From positions 56,756,761-56,820,760 of the forward strand of contig OZ024869.1 in the NCBI GenBank assembly GCA_964017185.1: a DNA stretch of 64,000 bases, given 5' to 3'. The notes beneath the pieces are model-generated. The model was not told where the DNA came from, did not search any database, and was given only the letters and a program-made list of their open reading frames with translations. Position numbers and translations under genes: made by a program. This DNA comes from Rugalucina vietnamica. Taxonomy: Eukaryota > Mollusca > Bivalvia > Lucinida > Lucinidae. Position 1 is the stretch's first letter. Every line of letters begins with the position of its first letter. Of this stretch, positions 10,728-21,363 are shown in pieces.

Positions 10728-10887
10728 TGTGACGAGATAGCCTCCCTTGGAAATATGCAAATTTCAAACTCAATACTTTGTGAATTGAGTAAGTGTTGGG
10801 TATATAGCGCAGTAAACCACCCTTGGTGGATGAGCATGCTTTTCCACCGACGGGGTTTGCTGTGGCTTGGCTCGGCTGTTCGTTACA
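10728..10887 (+). repeat. 3' LTR of the TRIM
   Basis: 160 bp, the same length as the left LTR and colinear with it. Most substitutions cluster in the last 20 bp. Confidence 0.85.
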
Positions 10888-10891
10888 GTAC

Positions 10892-11297
10892 TTAAAAGTC
10901 TTTATTTTAGTAGTACAGTACGCTAAAATCATTTGCACTAAAATACGTTAATCACGAAATTTACTGATAAACATAAAACGATTACTCAGAAATCATCAGC
11001 AATCATTTTGCAGTTTTCGATTATTTTGACTTTTTTTCCGGCAAGATAAAATCTAAACGACTGATACCTTTTTGATAAAAAAATGTTATTGTTCCATGCG
11101 CGTGCTATATGCGTTGTCAAAATGACCTTTTACCGGATACTTGCTATTGAATTCCTTTCGCCCAAAGTACATTAGAAATCGAGCAACAGTTTACTTCGAA
11201 ATGTTTAAATTTGAAAAAAATATACAATTATGCAGTTTTGGAAACGATATTTTGTAAACATGTTAAAGGAATCTGTAAGACTTCATTCTATATATGA

Positions 11298-11300
<3 letters not shown>
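10892..11300. other. No gene recognised
   Basis: Unique AT-rich DNA up to the start of the GTAA microsatellite. Confidence 0.5.
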
Positions 11301-11333
<33 letters not shown>

Positions 11334-11384
11334 GTAAGTATGTAATTAAGTAAGTAAGTAAGTAAGTGAGTGAGTGAGCAAGCG

Positions 11385-11430
<46 letters not shown>

Positions 11431-11614
11431 AAAGTAGTGAGTGAGTGAGTGAGTGAGTGAGTGAGTGAGTGAGTGAGTGAGTGAGTGAGTGAGTGAGTGA
11501 GTGAGTGCTTTGCTTGTCAATTTTAGCTCTAAATTGTCGAGACAAGTAAAGCTGGATATGTCTGATGCTTCTGGACAGGGTAGTGAGTGAGTAAGTAAGT
11601 AAGTAAGTAAGTAA
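11301..11614 (+). repeat. Compound GTAA/GTGA microsatellite, copy A
   Basis: (GTAA)n, then a GAGCAAGCGAGTAAG interruption, then (GTGA)n, then a unique tail from GCTTTGCTTGTC to CTTCTGGACAG (about 11505-11579). The same compound with the same interruptions and tail recurs in the same orientation at 12783-13062, so they are duplicate copies. Open frames read through the tetranucleotides as LTYL or LTHS repeats and are meaningless. Confidence 0.85.
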
Positions 11615-12782
11615 CACTGCATGAAAAAACGCGTTTAATTTGCCATAATATCCGCACAAAACGTAATTAAATTTCCAATTTAATTGAATTTTTGTGAGTT
11701 TACGTTGGAATCATATTTCACATATACTTCTTGTTTACTTTAAGTTTAATGCAACGTAAACTGTTACAGTTTACTGCGTTTGTGTGCAAATTATACTCAA
11801 ACAAAGCGTAAAATCTAAAGAAGGTAAACTCAAATTATATGCTTTGTAAACGTGGAATTATGTGAACTTAAATTTATACAAAACATGGAGTTTAATTTGA
11901 CGTAAACTTGACTTAAATTTGACAATAATACAACCAGAGTCGTAATTGGCGAATAAAGTTTTATGCAACATAGACAGAAAAAATTAAGTGTTTAAACAAA
12001 AGAAGAAAAAGGAGGAAATGAAAAAGTAAAAAAAAAAAAATGAATGGCATTCACAGTGGGATTCGAACCCACTACTTTTGCGGATTTTCCTTTACCGCGC
12101 TACCCTGTCCCACCCTGCAGCCCCAGTCTTCCCAGACCCAGGTTTTTGCACCGGCCTAAGAGCGGATCTTCGACTGAAAGAAACGAGACATATATGTGAT
12201 TGGAGGGTGAGATACAACACATTAAACATTATACCCTAACAACGTACTAGCACATTCCGCCATATCAACAGTTGGTAGAAGAACTGAAATTTAAGATAAT
12301 AAGCTTTCTCTTATTTTGGTCGAAGTTTGATGAAATTTACGAAGATCAAAAACTCCAAGTTTTATAACATTTAATTTTTTTTACTTCATACATGAAATTT
12401 TCAAGCCGTTTACTTGGATTTTTAGTGGTATAACAACTTCACATTTTATTTATATTTCAAATTTGAATTTTATTTTACAAACGAATTGTTGGACATATAA
12501 TTGTGCATTATATTCTTATATATCAGTAATATACTTTAAGTTTAAGTGTCCCAACAATTTCACATTTTCTTTTTCTTAAATCTTAATTAAATCATAGACG
12601 TCAAATTATTTCTAATTTAATGCATGCTTATACGCAGGTAAACGCGGAATATAAAGCACAACAAAATGTGTAAATAACGTCAAGTTTTGTGTTACCTAAA
12701 ATTTGAATAAAATCTAAAACTCCGAGTTGTATGGAATTTTACGAAAATGTAAACTTGCTTAAACGCGTTTTTTCATGCAGTG
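11615..12782. mobile_element. CACTG-ended non-autonomous DNA element
   Basis: The element starts CACTGCATGAAAAAACGCGT and ends in the exact inverse, ACGCGTTTTTTCATGCAGTG, giving at least 20 bp of perfect TIR that continues with TTAA. It is flanked by TAA on both sides, compatible with a 3-bp target duplication, but the target is a GTAA microsatellite so this is ambiguous. CACTR ends and a 2-4-bp duplication are known for the CACTA/EnSpm (CMC) group. The 1168-bp interior has no transposase and contains a tRNA-like SINE head. It inserted between the two copies of the compound microsatellite. Confidence 0.75.
12040..12112 (-). mobile_element. tRNA-derived SINE head or tRNA-like fragment
   Basis: The minus strand reads GACAGGGTAGCGCGGTAAAGG, then about 15 bp later GTGGGTTCGAATCCCAC, a perfect T-arm and B box. 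The A-box region (TAGCGCGGTAAAGG) is near consensus. The would-be acceptor strands do not pair, so this is not an intact tRNA gene. An A tract on the plus strand (about 12029-12040) would be a T-run terminator or tail on the minus strand. Confidence 0.6.
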
Positions 12783-13062
12783 TAAGTAAGTAAGTAAGTA
12801 AGTGAGTGAGTGAGTGAGTGAGTGAGTGAGTGAGCAAGCGAGTAAGTAAGTTAGTAAGTAAGTAAGTAAGTAAGAAAGTAGTGAGTGAGTGAGTGAGTGA
12901 GTGAGTGAGTGAGTGAGTGAGTGAGTGAGTGAGTGAGAAAGTGTACGAGGTAAGTTAGTGATCAAGTGAGTGAGTGAGTGAGCGAGTGCTTTGCTTGTCA
13001 ATTTTAGCTCTAAATTGTCGGGACAAGTAAAGCTGGATATGTCTGATGCTTCTGGACAGTAG
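12783..13062 (+). repeat. Compound GTAA/GTGA microsatellite, copy B
   Basis: The second copy of the compound at 11301-11614, ending in the same GCTTTGCTTGTC...CTGGACAG tail (about 12986-13060) with one visible substitution. Confidence 0.85.
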
Positions 13063-13970
13063 TGACCTTTAACATTGGCTTTGCGTTGTTACCTTTATTT
13101 GGGTTGAAGGTTCACTTTCTCGCATACAGTGTACATCCTCTTATCTCAATAACCGCACTTTACCCCCATTTTCCTATGTTTTGGGGGTAAAGTGTGGTGT
13201 CCACTTATGCTGTAATAGCTGCTGTGATTATATACAGCTTATCAGTGTTGAGCTGCCTCTCCAGGGTAATTATGCAAGGAATGGTGGGATTTACTGTAAT
13301 CTGATACCTAGAATTCCAGGTATTTTACAGTACAAACCAAACCCAACAATAAATTTTTGTTCATTTTTCATCAAAATACAATTTAATCAAAATAATTGAA
13401 ATAAGCATAAAAAGTTAAGCGACATTACATTTTCAATGGTCTAAATCGGTTATGTAAAACGGACTTTGTATGGTTATATGTATATGCTGATCAGAGCAGA
13501 TGTTCCTTACCTGGAATTTCTTATCAGAGGCTGCTGAACTGAAATTATCCCTGCTAATTGGTTTTACTGCCTTTTGCACCATGGGTGTCTAATGACCAAA
13601 GTGGATTTTTGGAGTTAAGAGAATGTACACACTATGGGGAACTACTTTCTCCCTATTTAGCAGCCCCTTAATTAATATAAGGTAACGTCACTTTACTCGA
13701 CCCTATGCAGTATGTTTCCAGGTTTCTGTTGGAACTTTGAAATTCTCCATTGTCGCTTTAAGAGTGTCTTTTTTCTATCAATCTTGTCAACACCATCCCT
13801 CTCGTAATTCTATGTAAAAAGACTTCTTTTAAACTCATAGGGCATTCAGTCCATATTGGTTGTACTTGCGTTCGTCGTGTGACCTTTTTTGTCTATAATT
13901 TTGTCTTGCGACTTAATTTCTAGTTCAGTTGAAATAGTTAAATCTCTTTCTTTGCTAATTTAACAGCCCA
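13063..13970. other. No gene; one strong hairpin
   Basis: At about 13151-13202, GCACTTTACCCCCA pairs with TGGGGGTAAAGTGTG around a loop of about 20 bp. The rest is unique and no exon or RNA gene could be supported. Confidence 0.55.
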
Positions 13971-14225
13971 GCTTGCACTAGCGTATAAGAGTGTCTGTAG
14001 TGCCAAAGCTTTGTAGACTACCGTATAATTGTATTTGTAGTGCCACAGCTTTGTAGACTAGCGTGGAATACCGTTTATAGAGTCACAGTTTTGTTGACTA
14101 GCGTATATATAGTGTTTGAAGTACCACAACTTTGTTAAGTACCGTAAAACATTGTTTATAGTACCACTGCTTTGTAGACTACCGTATAAGAGTGTTTGTA
14201 GAGCCACAAACTTGTAGACTACCAT
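13971..14225 (+). repeat. 40-bp satellite, block 1
   Basis: About six diverged units of a 40-bp repeat, consensus GTAGACTAGCGTATAAGAGT followed by GTTTGTAGTGCCACAGCTTT. Confidence 0.85.
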
Positions 14226-14495
14226 GTGTTTGTTTGGACTAATGCCTAACGTCCCAGTCAATAGCTATGATCATGTCGGGACGTTGCCCCTATTCTATGG
14301 GACTTGTACATGTCATAACATCCAAAAAATGCTTCAGATATAACCACCCAACTAACCCAATAAGTCTTATATGTATGTATGGTTTGACTTGAACCACTTT
14401 TACTGAGGCTGAGACGAGCGGTTGACCAGTAATGAATTGACCAATCAGAAGTGTATATGCTTTGTCTGGAGGCACAATCAGTCCATCTAGCGTAA
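14226..14495 (-). mobile_element. tRNA-derived SINE inside the 40-bp satellite
   Basis: Starts with the tail (AATGCCTAACGTCCCAGTCA, then TCATGTCGGGACG) and ends at GAGGCACAATCAGTCCATCT, where the satellite resumes as AGCGTAAAAGAGTG. The right junction is the same as that of the copy ending near 17195. Confidence 0.7.
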
Positions 14496-14534
14496 AAGAG
14501 TGTTTGTAGTGCTACAACATTGTAGACTATTGTA
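14496..14534 (+). repeat. 40-bp satellite, block 2
   Basis: A single unit between the SINE and the mariner-like insertion. Confidence 0.75.
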
Positions 14535-14536
14535 TA

Positions 14537-15554
14537 CGGGGGATGATCCAAAATAACGTAGACTTTTGCTGTAGCTTCTAAACAGCTCAATCAAATGCTT
14601 ATAAAATAACATGAACATAAATCGGAATGTGTCTAGAATATTGCGGCAAAATATCAAGCAAAAATAACTACTCGTTAAAAATCAACATTAAAAACAAAAA
14701 GATCCCTGTGGTCTACCCGGCGCACGTCAGCTCTGATTTCGTAACGTCGTTGGCGTTTGTATTATTTTCCTATCAGCGCTTGCGGCCATCTGTTCAACAT
14801 GTACCATAGATAAAAGCATTTTAACTTATTGTGCTCTGTACTTCACATATTTTCCGTCTATGTCCAAAACTCGAAACAAATTCTAACTTTAAATTGCTTC
14901 AAAATCGCCTCATCCGTAGCCTGTATACGGTCAGCGCATTACGCATTTACGTCACCAGTGATGCGCGTTATTTTTGTTTCTTTTTCCATCTTTGTTATGC
15001 TATTTTAGCGTCCGAATCACAAGGGCAATATTTTTACACAGCTGATTTATTCATTGACTGTTCTTATTTTCTCTGCATTTAGTTATTATCGGTGTTTGTG
15101 TTGGCGTTTTTAGAAATCGCGGTAATTTTAGTAATCGCATACATTTAAACCGTGTCTGGTGACGACGTTTTTAACGTTAAATGCAGGCTGAAAAGTGCAC
15201 CATTGATACATGTAATTAAAAAACGCATGACTCAAATTTGTTGAAACTTATACACAGCAATATCTAAACGCCAAGCTTTTACTGTACTAAATTTGGTGCG
15301 ATTTGCATGCCTATTTTACATTTTATTAAGACATGTATGACACAGGACACGACCGAAAATTCGCGTGCGCCGCCTATGCTTCACCATAGTTTTAAAATGG
15401 CTCGGCGTGTTTGCGATACTTACGAAATGTGTAATTGTTTTATCTTATCTTGATATACGAATGTTTTTATTGAACGCAATATTCATTTTTCTTAAATAAA
15501 TCTATGTATGTTAAAGCTACAGCAAAAGTTTACGTTATTTTGGATTTTCCCTCG
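14537..15554. mobile_element. Mariner-like MITE, 1018 bp
   Basis: TIRs of about 40 bp: the left reads CGGGGGATGATCCAAAATAA then CGTAGACTTTTGCTGTAGCT; the right is its inverse with a few mismatches. TA flanks both ends (14535-14536 and 15555-15556), the Tc1/mariner target duplication. The interior has no recognisable transposase, so it depended on another element. It sits inside a unit of the 40-bp satellite. A related but distinct TIR is at 38958. Confidence 0.82.
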
Positions 15555-15556
15555 TA

Positions 15557-16378
15557 AGAGTGTTTGTAGTGCAACAGCTTTGCAGACTAGCGTTTTAGAG
15601 TATCTTTAGTACCACAGTGTATACGAGTGTTTGTGGTGCCACAGCTTTGTAGACTAGCGTATAAGATTGTTTGTAGCACTACCGCTCTGTAGTCAAGCGT
15701 ATTAGAGTGCTATACAGCTTTGTAGACTGGCGTATACGAGTGTTTGTAGTGACACTGCTTTGTAGACTAGTGTATAAGAGTATCTGTAGTGTAACAGCTC
15801 TGTAGACTAGCGTATAAGAGTGTCTATAATGCTATAGCTCTGTAGACTAGCGTATAGGAGTGTTTATAGTGACACAGCTTTGAAGACCAGCGTATAAGAG
15901 CTTTTGTAGTGTCACAGCTTTGTAGACTAACGTATAAGAGTATTTGTAAAGCAACGACTGTGTAGAGAACCGTAAAAAAGTGTTTGTAGTGCCACAGCTT
16001 TGTAGACCAGCGTATAAGAGTTTGTAGTGTCACAGCTTTGTAGACAAGCATATAAGTGTGTTTGTAGACAAGCATATAAGTGTGTTTGTAGTGTCACAAC
16101 TTGTAGACTAGCGTATAAGAATGTTTGTAGTGTCAATGCTTTGTAGACAAGCATATAAGTGTGTTTGTAGTGTCACAACTTGTAGACTAGCGTATAAGAA
16201 TGTTTGTAGTATCAATGCTTTGTAGACTAGTGTTATAAGAGTTTGTCACAGTGCTAGAGCTTTGTAGACTAGCGTATTAAAGAGATTGTAATGTCATAGC
16301 TTTGTCAAGCAGCTTATATATATATATATCGTATAAGAGGTTTGTAGTGTCACAACCTTGTAGACTATCGTAAAAGAT
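15557..16378 (+). repeat. 40-bp satellite, block 3
   Basis: About 20 units of the same 40-bp repeat with substitutions and small indels. It includes a local duplication around 16050-16200, where GACAAGCATATAAGTGTG occurs three times, and an AT run near 16316-16330. Minus-strand open frames here only reflect the repeat. Confidence 0.85.
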
Positions 16379-16518
16379 TTGTTTGTTTGAACTAATGCCT
16401 AACGTCCCAGTCAATAGTTACGGTCATGTCGGCACATTGCCCCCATTCTAGGGACGTGTACATGTCATAACATCCAAAAAGTGCTTCAGATACAACCGCC
16501 CAAATAACCCAATGAGTC

Positions 16519-16697
16519 TTTGATTTAGACGACACAGATGTAAATTATTGAAATTGCAGCAAAAATGCCTGGCTTTCACTGCCAGTTTTGTAAAGGGTCA
16601 CTAATGAAGGTTCATTACCCGAAATTGTACAATATGGCCCATCTTCCTGCTTTGAATGTTTTACTGCTTCCAAAGGATCTAACAATTATTTTTATTT
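16519..16697 (+). repeat. Direct duplicate, first copy
   Basis: TTTGATTTAGACGACACAGA through GGATCTAACAATTATT recurs 377 bp later at 16896-17074 with few differences. A diverged relative is at about 59190-59305, so this is a dispersed repeat that was also locally duplicated. Confidence 0.8.
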
Positions 16698-16895
16698 GCT
16701 ATTACTGCAGCTGGTGTTGTGCCGAGTGGCGGCCCTAAAAAGTCTTCCCGTACATCATCCATAGTGCAGATTATATTTTTCTTTTGATTCTTTGGGATCA
16801 GTGAATATATTTGGAGTATATCAAATATATTGTTCGTTAAGAATCATCTTCTTAACTGTATTTTGATTATTTGGCCCCTTTTGGGATTATGAGTT

Positions 16896-17074
16896 TTTGA
16901 TTTAGACGACACAGATGTAAATTATTGAAATTGCAGCAAAAATGCCTGGCTTTCACTGCCAGTTTTGTAAAGGGTCACTGATGAAGGTTCATTACCCGAA
17001 ATTGTACAATATGGCCCATCTTCTCGCTTTGAATGTTTTACTGCTTCCAAAGGATCTAACAATTATTTCTATTT
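16896..17074 (+). repeat. Direct duplicate, second copy
   Basis: Second copy of 16519-16697, offset exactly 377 bp. Confidence 0.8.
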
Positions 17075-17195
17075 ATTATATATATCAATACTTGTACCAG
17101 TTTTCTTTGGCAGGTTCAGACGAGCGGTTGACCAGTAATCAGATGGTCAATCAGTAGCGTATATGCTTTGCCTGGAGGCACAAGCAGCCCGTCTA

Positions 17196-17799
17196 GCGTA
17201 AAATGTGTTTGTAGTGTCACAGCCATATTTTGGTAGGTTAGCGTATTCGAGATTTTGTAGTGCCACAGCTTTGTAGACTAGCGTATTCGAGGTTTTGTAG
17301 TGCCACAGCTTTGTAGACTAGCGTATTCGAGTGTTTGTAGTGCCACAGCTTTGAAGGCTAGCGTATTCGAGTTTTTGTAGTGCCATAGCTTTGTAGACTA
17401 GCGTATTCGAGTTTTTGTAGTGCCATAGCTTTGTAGACTAGCGTATTCTAGTTTTTGTAGTGCCACAGCTTTGAAGGCTAGCGTATTCGAGTTTTTATAG
17501 TGCCACAGCTTTGTAGACTAGCGTATTCGAGTTTTTGTAGTGCCACAGCTTTGTAGACTAGCGTATTCGAGTTTTTGTAGTGCCACAGCTTTGTAGACTA
17601 GCGTATTCGAGTTTTTGTAGTGCCATAGCTTTGTAGATTAGCGTATTCGAGTTTTTGTAGTGCCATAGCTTTGTAGACTAGCGTATAAGAGTGTTTGTAG
17701 TGCCACAGCTTTGAAGGCTAGCGTATAAGAGTGTTTGTAGTGCCATATCTTGGTAGACTAGCGTATAAGAGTGTTTGTAGCGCCACAGCTTTGTAAATT
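17196..17799 (+). repeat. 40-bp satellite, block 4 (most homogeneous)
   Basis: About 15 units in perfect 40-bp register, many reading GTAGACTAGCGTATTCGAGT then TTTTGTAGTGCCACAGCTTT. The internal units are the most alike, as expected for recent homogenisation in the middle of a block. Confidence 0.9.
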
Positions 17800-18064
17800 T
17801 TTCCGCTTGACGTCAACTATTTCGCTCCCAGGCCGTTCCACTCTTATTCCATAACAAACGACACATTGGTTTTCGATGTTCTGACAGCGGTCTCAGTTCT
17901 GATAGACATCGTCATCAGTTGCAATGTTTCTGAATTGGTATCTTCTTGTTATACAGATAGTGTTCATTGTTTTCATTTTAAAATTGTATAATTCAAGCCT
18001 GATCAAGATTAACTATAAGCCCACTGGGTTGAATAGCAGTAGTGTTCAAGCTATGTGATAGTTA

Positions 18065-19008
18065 GGCTGCGGTCACATAGAAGTAGACTATTCGGGTATA
18101 CGGTACATTCGTTTTTGAGGGCACGCGAATACTTGAAATCAAACATTGTGATTTCCTTATTATACCGGGTCACATTTTTTTAGGAGGACACTATTCGAAA
18201 AGTTCGTATAGGCGCGTATAGGTGCGTACAGTATAGTATAGTGGGAATCGAACATGTTCGATTTTCGTATAGCGTATAGTGGTTTTCCAGGTCTGATTTT
18301 TTTTATTTACACAAGTTATAGAGCGTTTTGCTGGAAAACTACATGTAAGTTAAAAGCAATTTTTACACAATAAAGTCATATATTTGAATCCTCATGAATA
18401 TGCAAAACAACGTAAATAACTTTAATAACTTCTCATAATACTCAAGTAATGTTTGTTTGTTTGCTTGCTTGTTTGTCCCCATACTCCTCCCAGATAGGTG
18501 GCCATCTTCACCAAACTTGGTGAGATCCAGGTGTGTCATTTGAAAGGACAATGCCGTCTAGGTCACAGGTCAAATTTGTATGGATTTTAATGTATGAATA
18601 ACGTCAGAACGTTTACAATTTACTAGTATTGGTGATAAATAATGACATGCATACATGTATCAGAAAGTTTCCACGTTTTCAATGAGAGTGGATGGCTGAA
18701 ATAATTAATGAGATTCTGGAATGGTGTGTTAAATTCGACCAACACAGGCCACATTTCAAAGTGCTGTCGAACCAATATGCGTCTGTTTTTCTTATTTGTA
18801 TTGCCGCCTCCGCCTTCCCTCGGCTAGTAAAAGCAAAGATCTTTTCAAAATACCGAATTCGCAACTTTTTTCATACTCACGAAAAGAGCACACTGAAAGC
18901 ACGTGCTACTTCTATGTGAACCGTCGTGCCCGTATAGCGAATACCGAATAGCGTATAGCGAATGCCGTATAGTGTATACTAACCGTATATTTCTATGTGA
19001 ACGCAACC
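18065..19008. mobile_element. 944-bp TIR element, GGCTGCGGTCACATAG ends
   Basis: The left end GGCTGCGGTCACATAGAA is matched by the right end TTCTATGTGAACGCAACC, and similarity continues about 20 bp inward. TA flanks both sides (18063-18064 and 19009-19010). Near both ends there are many GTATAGCG and CTATACGC-like strings. A 75-codon open frame inside (18692-18919) has no recognisable domain. The superfamily is uncertain. Confidence 0.65.
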
Positions 19009-19485
19009 TAAGGCTAAGGCTGCGAGAATATCAACTGTAAATATTGGTACATTTACGAATGTGCAGAACAGAAAATGCGTTTCTCGGGTCCTCTTGCTTG
19101 CGAGACGGACAAGCGACCGTCTCTTGTATAGCTTTGAAGTCAATGACCGAGCTTGCTTGGTCTTTTTCAAATACAATCCTATTACCACGGGTATTACTTG
19201 GAACAAAGTTTGTATAGGAGCTACGTTTGTTTTTCTTCACAACAAATGCATCATTAGTGTTGAACTCTAACCTTTTATGTCACCATGACGTATTTGTTAA
19301 CGCGGTTGGATCAGACATTGATACGCAGTATCGGTTGTTTTTGTAACGGTTAAATGTATCGTAGATGTTGCCTCGGCTATCGCCAATGCTTAATTTGACA
19401 TCAAATGGTGATCTCCAACTGGTACTGACTTTTCAGAGTTGTTCAAGCAACAACTGATACAGGAGAGGAAACAGTGTAGAAAAAA
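19009..19485. other. No gene recognised
   Basis: Unique DNA between two mobile elements; nothing supported. Confidence 0.5.
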
Positions 19486-19725
19486 TGAGCCGCCTCATGG
19501 GAAAACCAACAATTTGATTATGCAAAAACAAAGGCGCAGACCAGCTTCGCGGTTAATAACCGCGAAGCTGATCAGCGCCTTTGTTTTCGCTGCACGGATA
19601 GTGCAATCCCTCTACTTCATACATACGAAATTTCATGCTTCTAGCTGTCTTCTGTTACTGTGCAGTTCGGTTTGTGTCGGACCTGGTCGGAAACCACATT
19701 GTTGGTTTTTCCACGAGGTGGCTCA
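19486..19725. mobile_element. Fold-back MITE, copy 2 (opposite orientation)
   Basis: TGAGCCGCC start and GGTGGCTCA end. The central palindrome has GACCAGCTTCGCGG against CCGCGAAGCTGATC, flanked by CAAAGGCGC and GCGCCTTTG. Relative to 248-502 it is inverted: GTCGGAAACCACATTGTTGG here corresponds to the reverse of the left part of copy 1. Confidence 0.78.
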
Positions 19726-21363
19726 AATATTAGCTACGGTATTATGTTAATTCATGTTATTTCTCAATCAACAGTGGGAATAAATGTAATTAGGAAGACC
19801 TCCTATAAAACCTCATTATCATCGGAAATCCTTGATTTATAATGTTTCTTAAGCCGCTTAGCAGTTATTTGAACGTATACGGTATAACATTATTTAATTC
19901 TTTCGAAAATGATATGGTGGGTGCTTATACGGGCATGGATCGAAGGGCATCAAAGGCGTCCGAGCTTGTCCCCATAGGGTCCAGTGGCTGCCCTCTGGAT
20001 GTTCAGAATATGGCTGCGCGAATTCGTTTTACATCAATCTTTGGAGATCATGAGTGTCACTAAATTTTGACGTAAATTATATCTACCGTCATTCAGTGAT
20101 AATATTTATTGAAGACAATAAATTCTTAGACATTCTAGTAGATCGATATGAAATATTAAAAGATATGTATAGCCGTACGTTTCGTTTTCGTTTCAGTTTA
20201 GTTTCAGTCAATGACAGCATGACGTCATTCTGACGCCATGTGTCTGCTGGGATAATTCATCCAGCAGGCTGGTCTATATAAGGACCTGAACGAAAATGCG
20301 AATTAATAACTTCTCTATTTTTCTTGCGCCTACGTGTTACCTATAGTTAAAAGTCTAGGTCGTGTCGTTATTCATCGTTTAGCTATCACAGGTGTGGATT
20401 TTAAAAAGCGTATAATTTAAGAAAGCGAAAATCCCTCGACACATACTTGCGTAAAATGTTATTCTGTCATGTTTTGCGATTTCCAGACAAAATCGCTATC
20501 CTTCGTGTTCCGTTCGTTTAAAAGATTAGTTTTATAAAGTATCTTCAAAACGTTTCGACCAGAGATTTCAAACAATGGCATATTTACCCTTCGATTCCGT
20601 TCAAATGTGCCCTTAGTGCGAGGTAGGCGTTATCAGAGATGCAACTGGTAGAATGGTTGACTCTCAAGAAATCTGGTACCGAAACAAACCTCTGACTAGC
20701 GATGCAAATGCATTTGACTTGACTACTTGATGATTTGTAACCTTTTCGTTTTGAATATGATTCATATTATAGAGAAGCGCTAACTCAGAATGGTCATCCG
20801 GAAAATGCTTCTCACGTTAAAATGCTGCCAAATCTCTCTCAACAAAAGAAACGCAATTTCATTGGTAGTTACAGGCACTTGATGTTTGTCGATTCAGATA
20901 TTTGCTGTTACATGTAATTAATCGAGTCAATAAATATATTTGTTTGAATGCCACTCATACAAAAAGTAATTGCCAACTTCCTTTTCTATCCTATAAATAT
21001 ATCTTCTTTTAAAATTGACTGGGGAAACCGCTGTGCGTCCTCGCCATACTGTATAGACTCGAGCCCATGTCACAAGTTGAAAGTTTTACGGAAACTAGGA
21101 AACGAGTTGCCATTGTGCATATATAATCATATCAAAACATGAAACTATCACGCCTCAGTACAACAAGGTTAATGATGCAATCAGATGTAAAAAGCATATC
21201 ATTCAATAAAAAGTGAAAAAGAACGAGAGACATGAATGTCTCAGTAGGCAGCAAAATTGCATATTTGTAATGAGGAAACACATTTAAGGATAATGTCAAA
21301 CGCACTCGTATCACTCCATATTACATTATCTTGTATAATATGCTGTAGTCGCAGTGGTAATTG
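19726..21363. other. No gene recognised
   Basis: Unique DNA with a possible promoter at 20215-20282 (listed separately). Open frames are all short and show no domain. Confidence 0.5.
20215..20282 (+). promoter_or_regulatory. Possible TATA promoter with CRE-like site
   Basis: A perfect TGACGTCA (about 20220-20227) and a second TGACGCCA lie about 50 bp upstream of CTATATAAGG (20273-20282), a spacing typical of metazoan TATA promoters. No downstream coding exon or LTR partner was recognised. It may be a promoter of a gene off-window, a relic LTR or chance. Confidence 0.25.

Larger units (their letters stand above)
10463..10887 (+). mobile_element. TRIM: miniature LTR retrotransposon
   Basis: Two direct repeats of exactly 160 bp (10463-10622 and 10728-10887) begin TGTGACGAG and end CGTTACA. 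They differ at about seven positions by hand alignment, roughly 96% identity. They enclose only 105 bp. Directly inside the left LTR is TTTGGTGGCAGCGGTGGGA, a primer-binding-site-like sequence; directly before the right LTR is a purine tract GGAGGGGGAAG. The insertion is flanked by GTAC on both sides (10459-10462 and 10888-10891), a 4-bp target duplication. There is no room for gag or pol. This is the architecture of terminal-repeat retrotransposons in miniature, mobilised by proteins of other LTR elements. Confidence 0.88.
16379..17195 (-). mobile_element. SINE-type unit split by a 0.6-kb insertion
   Basis: The tail half is at 16379-16518 (CTAACGTCCCAGTCAATAG onward) and the head half at about 17105-17195 (GACGAGCGGTTGACCAGTAA to GCAGCCCGTCT). 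Between them lies about 590 bp containing a direct duplication. The right junction with the satellite matches that of the 14226-14495 copy, so both were probably amplified with the satellite. Confidence 0.6.

Noticed and set aside
12040..12112. Functional tRNA gene
   Set aside because: The T arm is perfect, but the acceptor strands do not pair and the anticodon arm is not convincing; SINE-type relic preferred.
11263..13001. Leucine/threonine/serine repeat proteins on the minus strand
   Set aside because: They follow GTAA/GTGA tetranucleotide repeats.
18440..18560. Another copy of the modular repeat inside the 944-bp element
   Set aside because: GGTGGCCATCTTCACCAAACTTGG-like wording is reminiscent of the modules, but module order and flanks do not match well enough.
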